Shown here one piece after another: positions 1 to 8,242 of a stretch of DNA of 33,133 nt. Source of the stretch: Nitrospira sp. (GTDB lineage: Bacteria > Nitrospirota > Nitrospiria > Nitrospirales > Nitrospiraceae); contig VGXG01000023.1 of the NCBI GenBank assembly GCA_016873395.1, positions 1 through 33,133 of the forward strand, written 5' to 3'. Position 1 is the first letter of the stretch, and each line of letters begins with the position of its first letter. A model generated the notes under the pieces. That model made no database searches. It was not told where the DNA came from and saw only the letters and a list, made by a program, of their open reading frames with translations. The translations under genes and the position numbers were made by a program.

Positions 1-45
1 TTCTTCTTTTTTTCTTCTGCTGCTTTTCTGGAGTAGGGTAACGGT

Positions 46-402
46 ATGAGTAGAGTGGCTGTCAATGAACCAGTGCTTCGTTGGGTGCTGGAACGTTCCG
101 GTCAAACGCTAGCCGCCCTAGAGCGGAAGTTTCCGAAGATCCGCCAGTGGAGAACTGGCGAATCCCAGCCAACACTTCGACAACTGGAGGTTCTAGCGAA
201 AGCCACCCTTACCCCACTAGGGTTCTTCTTCCTTCCAGCCCCGCCCGAAGAAAGGTTACCTATTCCCCATTTTCGGACCAATTGTCCCCGCCCACCTTCT
301 TTTTTAGCTGGCGAAGGTTTTTCGGCCGAGCGGGTGGCGCCGATCAGGGCCCCCGGCCGCCCGCAACGTAAGGGGTTCCCCACGGGGGGATGGGTGGAGT
401 GA
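46..402 (+). pseudogene. Truncated XRE/ImmA-IrrE-type regulator, N-terminal remnant
   Basis: The first 75 or so codons match the N-terminus of the XRE-helix-turn-helix plus ImmA/IrrE metallopeptidase proteins often found in toxin-antitoxin-like loci. Typical landmarks are the start MSRVAVN, a KFPKIRQW segment, QPTLRQLEVLAKAT, and the proline-rich PAPPEERLPIPHFRT. After that last block the homology stops. The remaining 40 residues are low-complexity and there is no HEXXH peptidase domain, although family members normally run to about 350-380 residues. A purine-rich ribosome site (GGAGTAGGG) precedes the ATG. I see a start and a conserved N-terminus; that it is a deletion remnant is inference. 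No partner toxin or RES-domain gene is visible in the adjacent sequence. Confidence 0.6.
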
Positions 403-444
403 GGACGGACGGGGTGGTCGGTGACAGGACCCGCTCTGCTTCCG

Positions 445-1323
445 TTATAGATCGTCATCTTTGAGACAGCGCCCCAGTCCCTGTTGTTCGGCAAAGAAGT
501 AGGCATAGTGCATGGCCGCGAGATTCGCGACGCGTTCTTCCGCCTCTTCCCGACTATCCGAATAAATAATCTGGATCCCGTATCTCGCCGTGATGGCATC
601 CAGAAAATCCATCAAGCCGTTTTTTTGATATTGGCCCAACAGCCCTCCGGACTTGCTGTGCTGGAGCTGGCCTTCGATCACCAGAAACCGATGCGGGAAG
701 GCGAGGAGGGGTTCGAGTTCCTGTAGAAACCGCAGGCGATTGTCGGCGGGGTTCGAGAAGGCCGTCATGACCTCTTCGACTCGCTTGCGCAACAGGCAAA
801 AGATGTCCGGTGCTTCTTCAATGACATAGCTGCCCGCCGGCAGTGGTTGCGTGGTGGTCCCGGCTATCCGGTTGAACCCCTCAAAGGTGTAGGGGAGGTG
901 CTCCCTGCTGTCCACGAGCAGATGGCAGGCCGGCACCATGACGATGGGGTGCCCTTGCCGGGCGAGGGTCACAGGCGCCTGGGGCCCTCGAAGGCCCTGA
1001 CGGGATCGTGGGGCCTGTTGGGAACGCGGCGGCGGTGTGGTGTGTGGGGCTGTGGCCGGGCGTGGGGGTGGCGTGGTTGAGGGAACGGTCTGCGTGGCGG
1101 CATCGTAGCGTGCGCGCGCGGCCGGGTCACTGAGGGTTTGATAGGCCTGGTTGATCAGTTGTGTGCGGGTTTCCGCCTTCCGGTGCAGGGCTGGGGAATG
1201 GTTGAAGCGATCCGGATGCCAGACCTGCAGTTGCTCATGCCAGGCTTTTTTGATGTCCGCGTTCGTGGCGGTTGGTCCGATCTCCAGCACCCTGTAATAG
1301 TTGATCGTCCGCTCTTCCCGCAT
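445..1323 (-). CDS. J-domain protein fused to an ERCC4-like nuclease domain
   Basis: The 292-residue protein starts with a J domain (about residues 7-76) that contains the HPD motif at 36-38, which in this family stimulates the DnaK ATPase. A proline-rich linker (80-118) follows. Residues 130-280 resemble the ERCC4 nuclease fold of XPF/Mus81 and phage-type ERCC4 proteins: a VDSRE strand at 137-141, PYTF, the block RFLQELEPLL, then VIEG, and a helical end with ITARYGIQIIYSDSREEA. The canonical GD...ERKxxxD catalytic motif is altered. GDY reads GSY (164-166) and ERK reads LRK (178-180), so nuclease activity is doubtful. The start has a good ribosome site (GAGGAG). The gene stands alone, convergent with the regulator remnant. 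The J-domain assignment is firm; the ERCC4 assignment is by pattern recognition. Confidence 0.75.
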   Translation of the reverse strand: MREERTINYYRVLEIGPTATNADIKKAWHEQLQVWHPDRFNHSPALHRKAETRTQLINQAYQTLSDPAARARYDAATQTVPSTTPPPRPATAPHTTPPPRSQQAPRSRQGLRGPQAPVTLARQGHPIVMVPACHLLVDSREHLPYTFEGFNRIAGTTTQPLPAGSYVIEEAPDIFCLLRKRVEEVMTAFSNPADNRLRFLQELEPLLAFPHRFLVIEGQLQHSKSGGLLGQYQKNGLMDFLDAITARYGIQIIYSDSREEAEERVANLAAMHYAYFFAEQQGLGRCLKDDDL

Positions 1324-1788
1324 GGAGCTCTCCTCTTCGCGTCCAGGAAGTGTAGCTGAGGAGAGGGGGGAAGCGCTAGATCGGGATCGGCCAGCTCACA
1401 GGATAAGGTGTCAGGAGCCGTTTTGAAACCTGCCGCGCGGGAAGATTGCCGGGAAGCTGACCGCTACAGTCCTGAACCCCGCCAATCACCGATACGTTGC
1501 GAGCAAACTGACAGGACACTGAACGGGGCGAAGCGTGAAGGCGACGGGCTTAGTAAGCGGCCCGTCGCCTTTCCATTTTTTATCTTGTCGGCGGCTGGAA
1601 GGGATGAACTCGGAGACGTTCGGCATGGCGGGACCGAGACGTCGAGAGCAGGGACGCGCCGGGCGCCGGACTCTTCTATTCCTCTGAGGCGACCGGGTAT
1701 CAGTAGGGCAGAGATGGCAAGAAGAGATCGACGCATCATGCCGACGCCGGAGCAGTTCGCCCTTCGTCAGCCGCCGCTCTGAGAGTGA
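1324..1788. other. Non-coding gap of about 465 bp
   Basis: No convincing gene is seen on either strand. Two short open frames here have no recognisable domains and arginine/proline-rich compositions typical of chance reading of GC-rich DNA. The only clear structure is the hairpin at 1538-1586. The stretch upstream of that hairpin could be a small RNA, but I recognise no known family. Confidence 0.5.
1538..1586 (+). terminator. Strong hairpin followed by a T-rich tract
   Basis: A perfect 12-bp inverted repeat (AAGGCGACGGGC at 1538-1549, GCCCGTCGCCTT at 1560-1571) with a 10-nt loop is followed within a few bases by CATTTTTTATCTT. This is the layout of a rho-independent terminator on the plus strand. 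No protein gene ends just upstream on that strand, so it may terminate an unannotated small RNA or read-through from the regulator remnant. Confidence 0.6.
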
Positions 1789-1817
1789 TTGACACGGACT
1801 GGCTATCCCGTTAGCGT
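1789..1817 (+). promoter_or_regulatory. Candidate sigma-70 promoter of the AI-2E permease gene
   Basis: A perfect -35 hexamer TTGACA (1789-1794) is spaced 17 bp from TAGCGT (1812-1817), which keeps the key first, second and last positions of the -10 box. It lies about 50 bp before the likely start codon of the permease. Found by eye; no transcription data. Confidence 0.45.
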
Positions 1818-1864
1818 GGGGTGCCTATGTCTCGTCACGCGTGACAAGCGCCGGGCTTTTTGCT

Positions 1865-2971
1865 ATGAACCACTCCTATGGTGACCCGGTGACCCAGCGG
1901 TATCTCTTCACGATCGGCTTCTTCGCCGTCCTCCTCCTGCTGCTCTCGCAGATCGCGCTGATGTTTCGGCCGTTCCTGCTGCCGACCGTCTGGGCGGTCA
2001 TTCTGGCCCACCTGATGTTTCCGCTGCACGACCGGCTGACGGCCCTCTGCAAGGGGCGTGTGACGGTCTCGGCGGCCCTGCTGACCATCGGCATCATGCT
2101 CCTGGTGGTGGTGCCGCTCATCGCGATGGGGTTCCTGCTGGCCCATGAAGCCAAGGCTGCGCAGACGGCGGTCACTGCCTGGATTCAATCGGGCGGCGTC
2201 CAGCGGTTGCCGGAGCAGTTGGCCGGGCTGCCGCTGATGGGGGCGCAGGCGCAAGAATGGCTCGGCTGGTTCATCGTGACGCAGGGGAATCTGGACGAGT
2301 TTCTCCTGAGCAGCGCCAAGGCCCTGCGGCAGTTTCTCGTGGGTGAGCTCACCGGGGTCGTCACGAACGTGTTCCTGCTCGCCGTCAATTTTCTCGTCAT
2401 GATCCTGGTGCTGTTCTTTTTGTTCAAGGACGGGGCGCGCCTGTTCGCCGGCTTCTACCGGGTGGTGCCGCTCGACGAGTCGCACAAGGCGAAGATTTTT
2501 GTCCGGCTGGATCAGACCCTGCGGGCGGTCGTCAAAGGCATCCTGGTCGCGGCGATCGCCCAGGGCTTGGCCGCGGGGCTGGCCTATGCGGTGCTCGGGG
2601 CCCCGTTCCCGATGTTCCTGACCGCGATGACGATGGTGCTCGCGCCCTTGCCGGTCGGCGGCACGGCGCTGATCTGGGGGCCGGTCGCCCTCTATCTCTG
2701 GTGGGCGGGGCCGCTGTGGAAGGCGCTGGTGATGCTGGCCTGGGGCGTGGGCATCGTGACGATGGTGGACAGCCTGCTGAAACCCTGGCTGATCGGGCAG
2801 GGCGCCCAAATTCCGGTCCTGTTCATGTTCTTCAGCATCGTGGGCGGGCTGGCCGTCTACGGCATCATCGGGTTGTTCCTCGGCCCGATCATCGTGGGAC
2901 TCTTGCACACGGCCATCCTCATCTACCGCGAGGAATACGGCGGCGGGACGTCTCCGGCCGCAGGGGCCTAA
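1865..2971 (+). CDS. AI-2E family transporter (PerM/YdiK-like permease)
   Basis: The protein of about 368 residues is an integral membrane protein with a paired hydrophobic N-terminus (YLFTIGFFAVLLLLL then FLLPTVWAVILAHLMFPL). It has a long soluble loop rich in Gln/Leu (residues about 100-160), then a second membrane block ending with PWLIGQGAQIPVLFMFFSI and GGLAVYGIIGLFLGPII. These last segments are the characteristic C-terminal signature of the AI-2E/PerM exporter family. Family members include E. coli TqsA and sodium/proton antiporters, so the substrate cannot be assigned. I chose the ATG at 1865. An in-frame GTG at 1841 would add eight residues, and neither has a clear ribosome site. It is transcribed alone, from the promoter at 1789-1817. 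Confidence 0.85.
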   Translation: MNHSYGDPVTQRYLFTIGFFAVLLLLLSQIALMFRPFLLPTVWAVILAHLMFPLHDRLTALCKGRVTVSAALLTIGIMLLVVVPLIAMGFLLAHEAKAAQTAVTAWIQSGGVQRLPEQLAGLPLMGAQAQEWLGWFIVTQGNLDEFLLSSAKALRQFLVGELTGVVTNVFLLAVNFLVMILVLFFLFKDGARLFAGFYRVVPLDESHKAKIFVRLDQTLRAVVKGILVAAIAQGLAAGLAYAVLGAPFPMFLTAMTMVLAPLPVGGTALIWGPVALYLWWAGPLWKALVMLAWGVGIVTMVDSLLKPWLIGQGAQIPVLFMFFSIVGGLAVYGIIGLFLGPIIVGLLHTAILIYREEYGGGTSPAAGA

Positions 2972-2995
2972 CTCCATATCCTATGCAGGGGGTAT

Positions 2996-3037
2996 GCGCC
3001 TAAACAGGCGCGATGCCTGTAAGCCTGTGGTCACAGG
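2996..3037. terminator. Two small palindromes between convergent genes
   Basis: GCGCCT-AAAC-AGGCGC (2996-3011) and the palindrome CCTGTG-GT-CACAGG (3024-3037) lie between the permease stop and the nitrilase stop, the second overlapping that stop codon. Neither has a T-tract, so a role as a bidirectional terminator is only suggested by position. Confidence 0.35.
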
Positions 3038-3900
3038 TAGACCGTCTGGTACTCCCGCCTGGCCAGATTCTGGGTCTGCAGATCCCACTCGATTGTGAAA
3101 ATCGCGGAGCGTTCCGAGGACAACGACAGAAGCCGCTGCCCGTCTTTCACCACCACCGTCTCGGCCTTGCTAAAATCGAGGGTCCGGTCAGGCCCGGTCC
3201 GATTGCACACCAGGAGCGGGAGTCCGGTCTCGTTGGTGCATCGTTCCCATTCGCCGTTCGGGCCATGGTGACCCGGCGCCCAGGCGGCAGATGACACCAG
3301 CAGTTCTGCCCCCTGGGTCTTGAAGCTTCTCGCCATTTCCTTCGACGACGCATCCGCACAGATCAGCATCCCGACGTTCTTGAACGGAGGCACGGGGACC
3401 ACTGTCGCTTGTTCCCCAGGGCTCGACCATGCCTCTGAGCCGACTCGCAGCGTATTGATTTTGCGGTGCTTGCCGACGATCCTGCCATCAGGTGCGATCG
3501 CAAACACCGTATTATGCAGTTTCCTGGAATGACGATCCCGTTCGGGATGGGACAGGAACACCGTCACGCGGAGGCGGGCCACGAGCCGGCAAAACTGTGT
3601 CATCCACAGGTCCGGTTGCGGCACGATCCACTCCGTGCCGATCCGGTCGGCGAAGGTGTAGCCGGTGATGCAGAGCTCCGGCGTGATGATCCAGGTTGCG
3701 CCGAGCCCCGCGGCGGCGGTGACGGCCGTTTCGACGAGCCGGCGATTGTGCGTTAGGTCGCCGGGAAGCGGAGCGAGATGGAGCAAGGCGATGCGCAGGG
3801 TGCGCACCGGCGTGGTCTCAGCTTGTCCTGTCGATGGCAGGACGGCGGCTGCGAGACCAACCATGCTGGCCTGGAGGAATTGGCGCCGTTTGAGTGCCAT
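3031..3900 (-). CDS. Tat-exported carbon-nitrogen hydrolase (nitrilase family)
   Basis: This 289-residue protein begins with a twin-arginine signal (KRRQFLQAS, then a hydrophobic stretch, cleavage probable after GQA), so it should be folded before export to the periplasm. The mature part is a nitrilase-superfamily alpha-beta-beta-alpha domain with the full Glu-Lys-Cys triad: E75 in TPELCITGY, K147 in GKHRKINTLR and C181 in MLICADASS. The superfamily includes amidases, ureidopropionases and N-acyltransferases, and the substrate is unknown here. The start at 3900 is favoured over upstream codons because the Tat signal begins there and GAGATGAGAAG precedes it. It lies 136 bp downstream of soxD on the same strand, so co-expression with soxCD is possible. 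Confidence 0.85.
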   Translation of the reverse strand: MALKRRQFLQASMVGLAAAVLPSTGQAETTPVRTLRIALLHLAPLPGDLTHNRRLVETAVTAAAGLGATWIITPELCITGYTFADRIGTEWIVPQPDLWMTQFCRLVARLRVTVFLSHPERDRHSRKLHNTVFAIAPDGRIVGKHRKINTLRVGSEAWSSPGEQATVVPVPPFKNVGMLICADASSKEMARSFKTQGAELLVSSAAWAPGHHGPNGEWERCTNETGLPLLVCNRTGPDRTLDFSKAETVVVKDGQRLLSLSSERSAIFTIEWDLQTQNLARREYQTVYL

Positions 3901-4036
3901 CAGCTTCTCATCTCCCGGTGCATCAGCGACGTTGCGATGGCTTGTGGCGTACCGTTGAGCCGCTTGTCTCACGATCGAAGGAGCCGGTTCGCGGCGAAAC
4001 CGGAACGGGTTCGCGTTGCCGTGCACATGACTCAGC

Positions 4037-4603
4037 CTACTTGGGCACGTCGGGTTGCTGGTCCGGCATAAAGCCGTCGCGGTTGGGCATGCGGACGGCC
4101 GGCAGCGTGCGGGCGTCCATGACGGCATTTTCTGCCACGATGCCGTTCTGGTAGAGGAGCCAGGCGACGAGGGAATAGACTTCATCGGGAGTCAGAGACT
4201 GCGGTGCCGTGAACGGCATCGCGCGACGAATGTAGTCAAAGAGCGTCGTTGCATAGGGCCAGTAGCTTCCCACCGTCTTGATCGGTCGGTCCGTCTTCAA
4301 CGTGCCGTGCCCGCCGACCAGCCGGTCCATCGGTCCCTCGACGCCGGTCCGGCCGTGGCACATGGCGCACTTCTGCGCGAACACCTGCCTTCCGTTCTGA
4401 ACCGTCCCGCTGCCTGGGGGGAGGCCTGCGCCGCTCGGCGAGACATCAATGTTCCAGGCACCGACCTCGGCTTCCGTGGGCGGGCGGCCCAGCTCAAGCA
4501 GCGATGGGTTGGCTTGCGGCGTCGTGCCGGCCCACGTCCAGCCTGTTCCAAGGCCGGTCGCGAGGACCACCGTCTGAACGGCGAACCGGAACGGATTAGA
4601 CAT
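4037..4603 (-). CDS. soxD: SoxD-like monoheme cytochrome c subunit of sulfane/sulfite dehydrogenase
   Basis: The protein of about 188 residues has a signal-like N-terminus, then a cytochrome c domain with one heme-binding CAMCH (residues 79-83) and a likely axial methionine in RRAMPF (M129). The segments AWNIDVSPSGAGLPPGSG, TVGSYWPYATTLFDYI and MPNRDGFMPD are typical of the N-terminal cytochrome domain of SoxD, the electron-accepting partner of SoxC in the periplasm. Classical SoxD is about twice as long with two hemes, so this is a short, single-heme form. The ATG at 4603 overlaps the soxC stop by 8 bp, and GGTGGAG sits just upstream inside soxC, indicating translational coupling. Confidence 0.88.
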   Translation of the reverse strand: MSNPFRFAVQTVVLATGLGTGWTWAGTTPQANPSLLELGRPPTEAEVGAWNIDVSPSGAGLPPGSGTVQNGRQVFAQKCAMCHGRTGVEGPMDRLVGGHGTLKTDRPIKTVGSYWPYATTLFDYIRRAMPFTAPQSLTPDEVYSLVAWLLYQNGIVAENAVMDARTLPAVRMPNRDGFMPDQQPDVPK

Positions 4604-5912
4604 GGACATTCTCCACCGTCCCATCAGGCGACACTTTCCAGCTCTGGATGGCATGATAGTGATAGACCGAGTTCACTCCCCGGGCCGCGACCAAGGCCTC
4701 TCGGCCCGGCTGCACGTAGCCGGTCTCATCGGTGCAGCGGCTTTGGAGCACCGTTTCCCGTCCGTCCCAGCGCCAGGGGAGCCGGAACGATGTCGCGCAT
4801 TTCGGCAAGACCGGGTCTTGGAGGGATGCCTGCTGCCAGGTCCTGCCTGCGTCCGTGCTGACCTCGACGCGAGTCACGCGTCCTCGCCCGCTCCAGGCCA
4901 ACCCGCGGATCTCCACGAATCCGCGCCGAACGCGCTGCCCGCCCGATGGATTCGTGATCACGGACTTGGCATCCATGACCAGGGTAAACTGCCGGGCGGT
5001 GCCGTCCGGCATCAGGTCGGTGTAATGGGAGGTCTCTTCCCTGGTCATGAAGGGCGCTGGTCCCAATTTCAACCGGCGCAGCCATTTGATGTTGGCGTTG
5101 CCCTCCCACCCGGGCAGCAGCAGGCGGAGCGGGTAGCCCTGCTCCGGACGCAGGGCTTCCCCGTTTTGCGCATAGCAGAGAAGGGCCTCGTCCAGGACCG
5201 GCGCGAGGGGAATGCTGCGCGTCATGGCCGCGGCGTCGCTCCCTTCCGCCAGCATCCAGGTTGCTTCAGGCTTGATTCCGGCCTCGCGCAGGACCGTCGC
5301 GAGGGCGACGCCCGTCCACTCGCTGGTGCTGAGCAGTCCATGCGTCTGCTGGACGGTGCGTCCGCCCGGCTCATGCCACTCGCCGGCGGTATTGCCTGAG
5401 CATTCGATGAACGCCAGCCGTGACACGGATGGGAAGCGCTTCAGCTCGTCCAGGGTGAAGATCATGGACCGTCCGACCAGCCCGTGGATCAGCAGGCGAT
5501 GTCGAGCCGGGTCAATGAGCGGAACTCCGTTGTGGTGCCGCTCGAAGTGCAACGAAGAAGGAGTCACGATCCCGTGCAATGACTCCAACGGGGTGAGCGA
5601 ATGGGAGGCCGTTGCGAGACGTATGGCCTGCTCAAACGCGGCTCGTGTTCCGTAGGGGCTGGGGGCGGTTCCCGGCACCCTCGTCGGGTCCTCAGGGACC
5701 GACGGCAGTTGTGCTTGCAGGGGGGCAAGCAGGGCTTCGGCGGCGGTGAGGCCCGCGAACGAGGCGGTTCCGGCCAGTAGGGCACGCCGGCTCAGCGCCC
5801 GGCCACGGAACTGGTCTGCACGATTTCCGGGTGGCTCCGGGGCCTCCGGCGGAGTCCCGCCTGCGGCTTCTCTGCGGGGCCTCTCCCTTGGCCTACGCTC
5901 CTTGTCCGCCAT
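4596..5912 (-). CDS. soxC: SoxC-like molybdopterin sulfane/sulfite dehydrogenase subunit
   Basis: This 438-residue sulfite-oxidase-family protein has a basic leader, then a twin-arginine signal (SRRALLAGTASFAG, residues 41-54). It has the family hallmarks TPLESLHGIVTPSSLHFERH and FIECSGN, in which C171 is the expected molybdenum ligand. Further matches are AEGSDAAAMTRSIPL, LRLLLPGWEGNANIKWLRRL, TREETSHYTDLMP, and a C-terminal dimerisation domain with AWSGRGRVTRVEVSTDAG and SVYHYHAIQSWKV. These match SoxC closely. It would oxidise sulfane sulfur on SoxY, or sulfite, in the periplasm and pass electrons to the adjacent cytochrome. No soxXYZAB genes are in the window. AGGGGAAG precedes the ATG. 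First gene of the minus-strand unit soxC-soxD-(nitrilase). Confidence 0.9.
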   Translation of the reverse strand: MADKERRPRERPRREAAGGTPPEAPEPPGNRADQFRGRALSRRALLAGTASFAGLTAAEALLAPLQAQLPSVPEDPTRVPGTAPSPYGTRAAFEQAIRLATASHSLTPLESLHGIVTPSSLHFERHHNGVPLIDPARHRLLIHGLVGRSMIFTLDELKRFPSVSRLAFIECSGNTAGEWHEPGGRTVQQTHGLLSTSEWTGVALATVLREAGIKPEATWMLAEGSDAAAMTRSIPLAPVLDEALLCYAQNGEALRPEQGYPLRLLLPGWEGNANIKWLRRLKLGPAPFMTREETSHYTDLMPDGTARQFTLVMDAKSVITNPSGGQRVRRGFVEIRGLAWSGRGRVTRVEVSTDAGRTWQQASLQDPVLPKCATSFRLPWRWDGRETVLQSRCTDETGYVQPGREALVAARGVNSVYHYHAIQSWKVSPDGTVENVHV

Positions 5913-5971
5913 GCCTCTTCCCCTGACCGATCCGACGCGCCGGCCTCAAGTCTACACCCGCGCAGACCGAT

Positions 5972-5991
5972 AAGTATAGCTAGGTAAGCTA
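5972..5991. promoter_or_regulatory. Possible -10 box and small palindrome between soxC and the response regulator
   Basis: On the minus strand TATACT (5978-5973) is a good -10 candidate for soxC, though no convincing -35 box is seen. It partly overlaps an inverted repeat TAGCT-AGGTA-AGCTA (5977-5991) that could be an operator for the divergent soxC and response-regulator genes. Judged by eye only. Confidence 0.25.
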
Positions 5992-6010
5992 GACGCGAAG
6001 TTGCGCCCTG

Positions 6011-6430
6011 ATGCCTATGCACGAGCCGGAGCCTTCCGTGGCCACCATCCTGGTCATCGACGATGAAGCGCCCATCCGGAGAATGCTCCGGGACCTGCTG
6101 GAGGGGGCGGGTCATACGGTCACGGAAGCCGCCGATGGCAGGGCTGCCATGAAATGCTTGCGCGAGCAGCCGTCGGACTTGATCATTACCGATATGTTGA
6201 TGCCGGAAGAAGACGGCGTCGAGGTGATTCGGGAAGCCCGGCGGATCGCGCCGGAAACGAAGATCATCGCCATGTCCGGCGGGGGCCTCAAAGGGAAGGC
6301 CGACTTCCTGAACATCGCGCGCTGCCTGGGGGCCCAAAGAACCATTGCAAAACCGTTTGCCCTGGACAAGTTCCTCGAAGCCGTCAAGGAAGTCTTGCAG
6401 GATAACGGACCGCCGTCTCCCGCCCAGTAA
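6011..6430 (+). CDS. Single-domain response regulator (CheY-like receiver)
   Basis: The 139-residue protein is a receiver domain with no output domain. The acidic pair is at D17-D18, the phospho-accepting D61 lies in LIITDMLMPEEDG, the switch Ser/Thr is in IIAMSGG, and the conserved lysine is K114 in IAKPF. It would accept a phosphate from a histidine kinase and act through protein contact. No cognate kinase is adjacent; the only kinase-like gene in the window is the broken one at 23160-24417. It is divergent from soxC with about 100 bp between. Family assignment is secure, the process controlled is unknown. Confidence 0.9.
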   Translation: MPMHEPEPSVATILVIDDEAPIRRMLRDLLEGAGHTVTEAADGRAAMKCLREQPSDLIITDMLMPEEDGVEVIREARRIAPETKIIAMSGGGLKGKADFLNIARCLGAQRTIAKPFALDKFLEAVKEVLQDNGPPSPAQ

Positions 6431-6547
6431 CCCCGCAGGCTCCGGTTCAGACGACCTCAATGATGTCCCGCCTTCAGTCTGAGCCAGAGGCTCGACCCCG
6501 CCGGAAAGGCGGCCGGGTCGCGGCTGCATCAGGTCAAGGCCTTGCGG

Positions 6548-8191
6548 TCAAGACGCCAGGGACTTTGCAATGAGCGCCTGCGCTTCCTCCTGGATACGGC
6601 GAAGGTGGTCGCGGCCTCGATAGCTTTCCGCATAGACCTTGTAGACATCCTCTGTGCCGGAGGGGCGCGCGGCGAACCATCCGTGCTCGGTGACGACCTT
6701 CAGGCCTCCGATGGCGGCGCCGTTGCCCGGCGCCGTCGTCAGCACAGTCTGAATCTTGTCGCCGGCCAGGTCGGTGGCCCGCACCTGCTGCGGGGACAGC
6801 TTCGCCAACACCGATTTCTGCTCCGGTGTGGCCGGCGCGTCGATCCGTTCATAGATCGGGGCTCCAAACTCCCGGGCCAGGTCTTGATAGAGCTCCCCCG
6901 GGTCGCGGCCGGTTTGGGCCGTGATCTCCGCCGCCAGGAGCCCGAGGATGATGCCGTCCTTGTCCGTGGTCCACACGGTCCCGTCGCGGCGAAGGCACGA
7001 CGCGCCGGCGCTTTCCTCTCCGCCGAACCCGAGCGACCCGTTCAAGAGTCCGTCGACGAACCATTTGAACCCGACCGGCACCTCGAACAAGCGGCGGCCC
7101 AGCTTCGCCGCCACCCGATCGATCATGCTGCTGCTCACCACGGTCTTGCCGACTGCGGCGTCCGCGCGCCAGCCGCTGCGCCGGCTGAACAGATAGGATA
7201 CGACGACCGTCAAGTAGTGATTGGGATTGAGGAGCCCGGCGCTCCGCGTGACAATGCCGTGCCGATCATTGTCGGGGTCGTTGGCAAAGGCGACATGAAA
7301 GCGTTCACGGAGGGCGATCAGCCCCGCCATCGCGTGAGGCGATGAACAATCCATCCGGATCTTGCCGTCCCAGTCCAGGGGCATGAACCGGAAGGTGGGA
7401 TCGACCGATGAGTTCACCACGTCGAGGTCGAGGCCGTAGTGCTCCGCAATGGGCCGCCAAAGGGCGACGCCGGACCCGCCGAGCGGATCCACTCCCAATT
7501 TGAGCCCGGCGCGGCGGATTGCCTCCATGTCGATCACAGCCGCGAGGTCGCGGATGAAGGCGTCGAGGTACTCATGCGGATGCGTCGTCGCGGACCGCAG
7601 CGCCCGCTCGTAGGGCAGGCGCGAGACCCCGTGGAGGCCGTCGGTGAGCAGCGCGTTCGCCCGGTCCTCGATCCATTTAGTCACGTGCGTGTCCGCCGGA
7701 CCGCCGTGCGGCGGGTTGTATTTGAAGCCGCCGTCCTCGGGCGGATTATGGGAGGGCGTCATCACGATCCCGTCCGCCATCCCCGTCTGCCGGCCGCGGT
7801 TGTGCGTGAGAATGGCGTGAGAGATGACGGGCGTCGGCGTATAGCCGCGGTCACGGTCGATCATGACGTCGATGCCGTTGGCAGCCAGCACTTCCAGCGT
7901 GGTCGCGAAGGCCGGCTCCGAGAGGGCGTGCGTGTCCATGCCCAGAAAGAGCGGTCCGTCGATGCGGTGCTCCTTGCGGTAGGCGCAGATGGCCTGGGTG
8001 ATGGCCAGGACGTGAGTTTCGTTGAACGAGTGCCTGAACGCGGAGCCCCGGTGTCCGGAGGTGCCGAAGGCGACGCGCTGCTCGCGGACGGCGGGATCGG
8101 GACGATCCGCATAGTAGGCGGTGATCAGCCGCGGGATATTGAGAAGCGTGGAAGGCCCCGGCGGTTTTCCCGCAAGCGGGCTGATTGGCAT
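6548..8191 (-). CDS. pgm: Phosphoglucomutase (alpha-D-glucose phosphate-specific)
   Basis: The 547-residue length equals that of E. coli Pgm. The catalytic phosphoserine loop is [16 protein letters not shown], preceded by [11 protein letters not shown]. The metal-binding loop [11 protein letters not shown] and the C-terminal phosphate-binding [15 protein letters not shown] are intact. The enzyme interconverts glucose-1-phosphate and glucose-6-phosphate in the cytoplasm, linking glycogen and sugar-nucleotide synthesis to glycolysis. The ATG at 8191 is chosen because the conserved N-terminus ([18 protein letters not shown]) follows directly and a strong promoter lies 50-80 bp upstream. The longer frame to 8275 would run over that promoter. 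Confidence 0.95.
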   Translation of the reverse strand: MPISPLAGKPPGPSTLLNIPRLITAYYADRPDPAVREQRVAFGTSGHRGSAFRHSFNETHVLAITQAICAYRKEHRIDGPLFLGMDTHALSEPAFATTLEVLAANGIDVMIDRDRGYTPTPVISHAILTHNRGRQTGMADGIVMTPSHNPPEDGGFKYNPPHGGPADTHVTKWIEDRANALLTDGLHGVSRLPYERALRSATTHPHEYLDAFIRDLAAVIDMEAIRRAGLKLGVDPLGGSGVALWRPIAEHYGLDLDVVNSSVDPTFRFMPLDWDGKIRMDCSSPHAMAGLIALRERFHVAFANDPDNDRHGIVTRSAGLLNPNHYLTVVVSYLFSRRSGWRADAAVGKTVVSSSMIDRVAAKLGRRLFEVPVGFKWFVDGLLNGSLGFGGEESAGASCLRRDGTVWTTDKDGIILGLLAAEITAQTGRDPGELYQDLAREFGAPIYERIDAPATPEQKSVLAKLSPQQVRATDLAGDKIQTVLTTAPGNGAAIGGLKVVTEHGWFAARPSGTEDVYKVYAESYRGRDHLRRIQEEAQALIAKSLAS

Positions 8192-8242
8192 GATCGGCTC
8201 CGGGTACTGCCCCCGGCGTGGTGAGTTCGTCTTCCGGCGCGT

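Noticed and set aside
46-402. Intact antitoxin gene of a toxin-antitoxin pair
   Set aside because: Homology ends mid-protein and there is no adjacent toxin gene.
1464-1739. Minus-strand frame of 91 codons with a signal-peptide-like start
   Set aside because: The hydrophobic start is short, the rest is low-complexity, it crosses the perfect hairpin, and there is no good ribosome site.
1408-1782. Open frame of 124 codons on the plus strand in the gap before the AI-2E gene
   Set aside because: Arg/Pro/Ser-rich, no domain, no ribosome site, and it runs across the terminator-like hairpin.
1835-2977. Long open frame opposite the AI-2E permease (380 codons)
   Set aside because: Its His/Arg/Gln/Asp-rich composition is the complement of a membrane-protein gene; the plus strand has clear family motifs.
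4596-5912. SorA-type sulfite dehydrogenase rather than SoxC
   Set aside because: The segments HGIVTPSSLHFERHHNGVP and AEGSDAAAMTRSIPL and the SoxD-type partner fit SoxC better; phylogeny would settle it.
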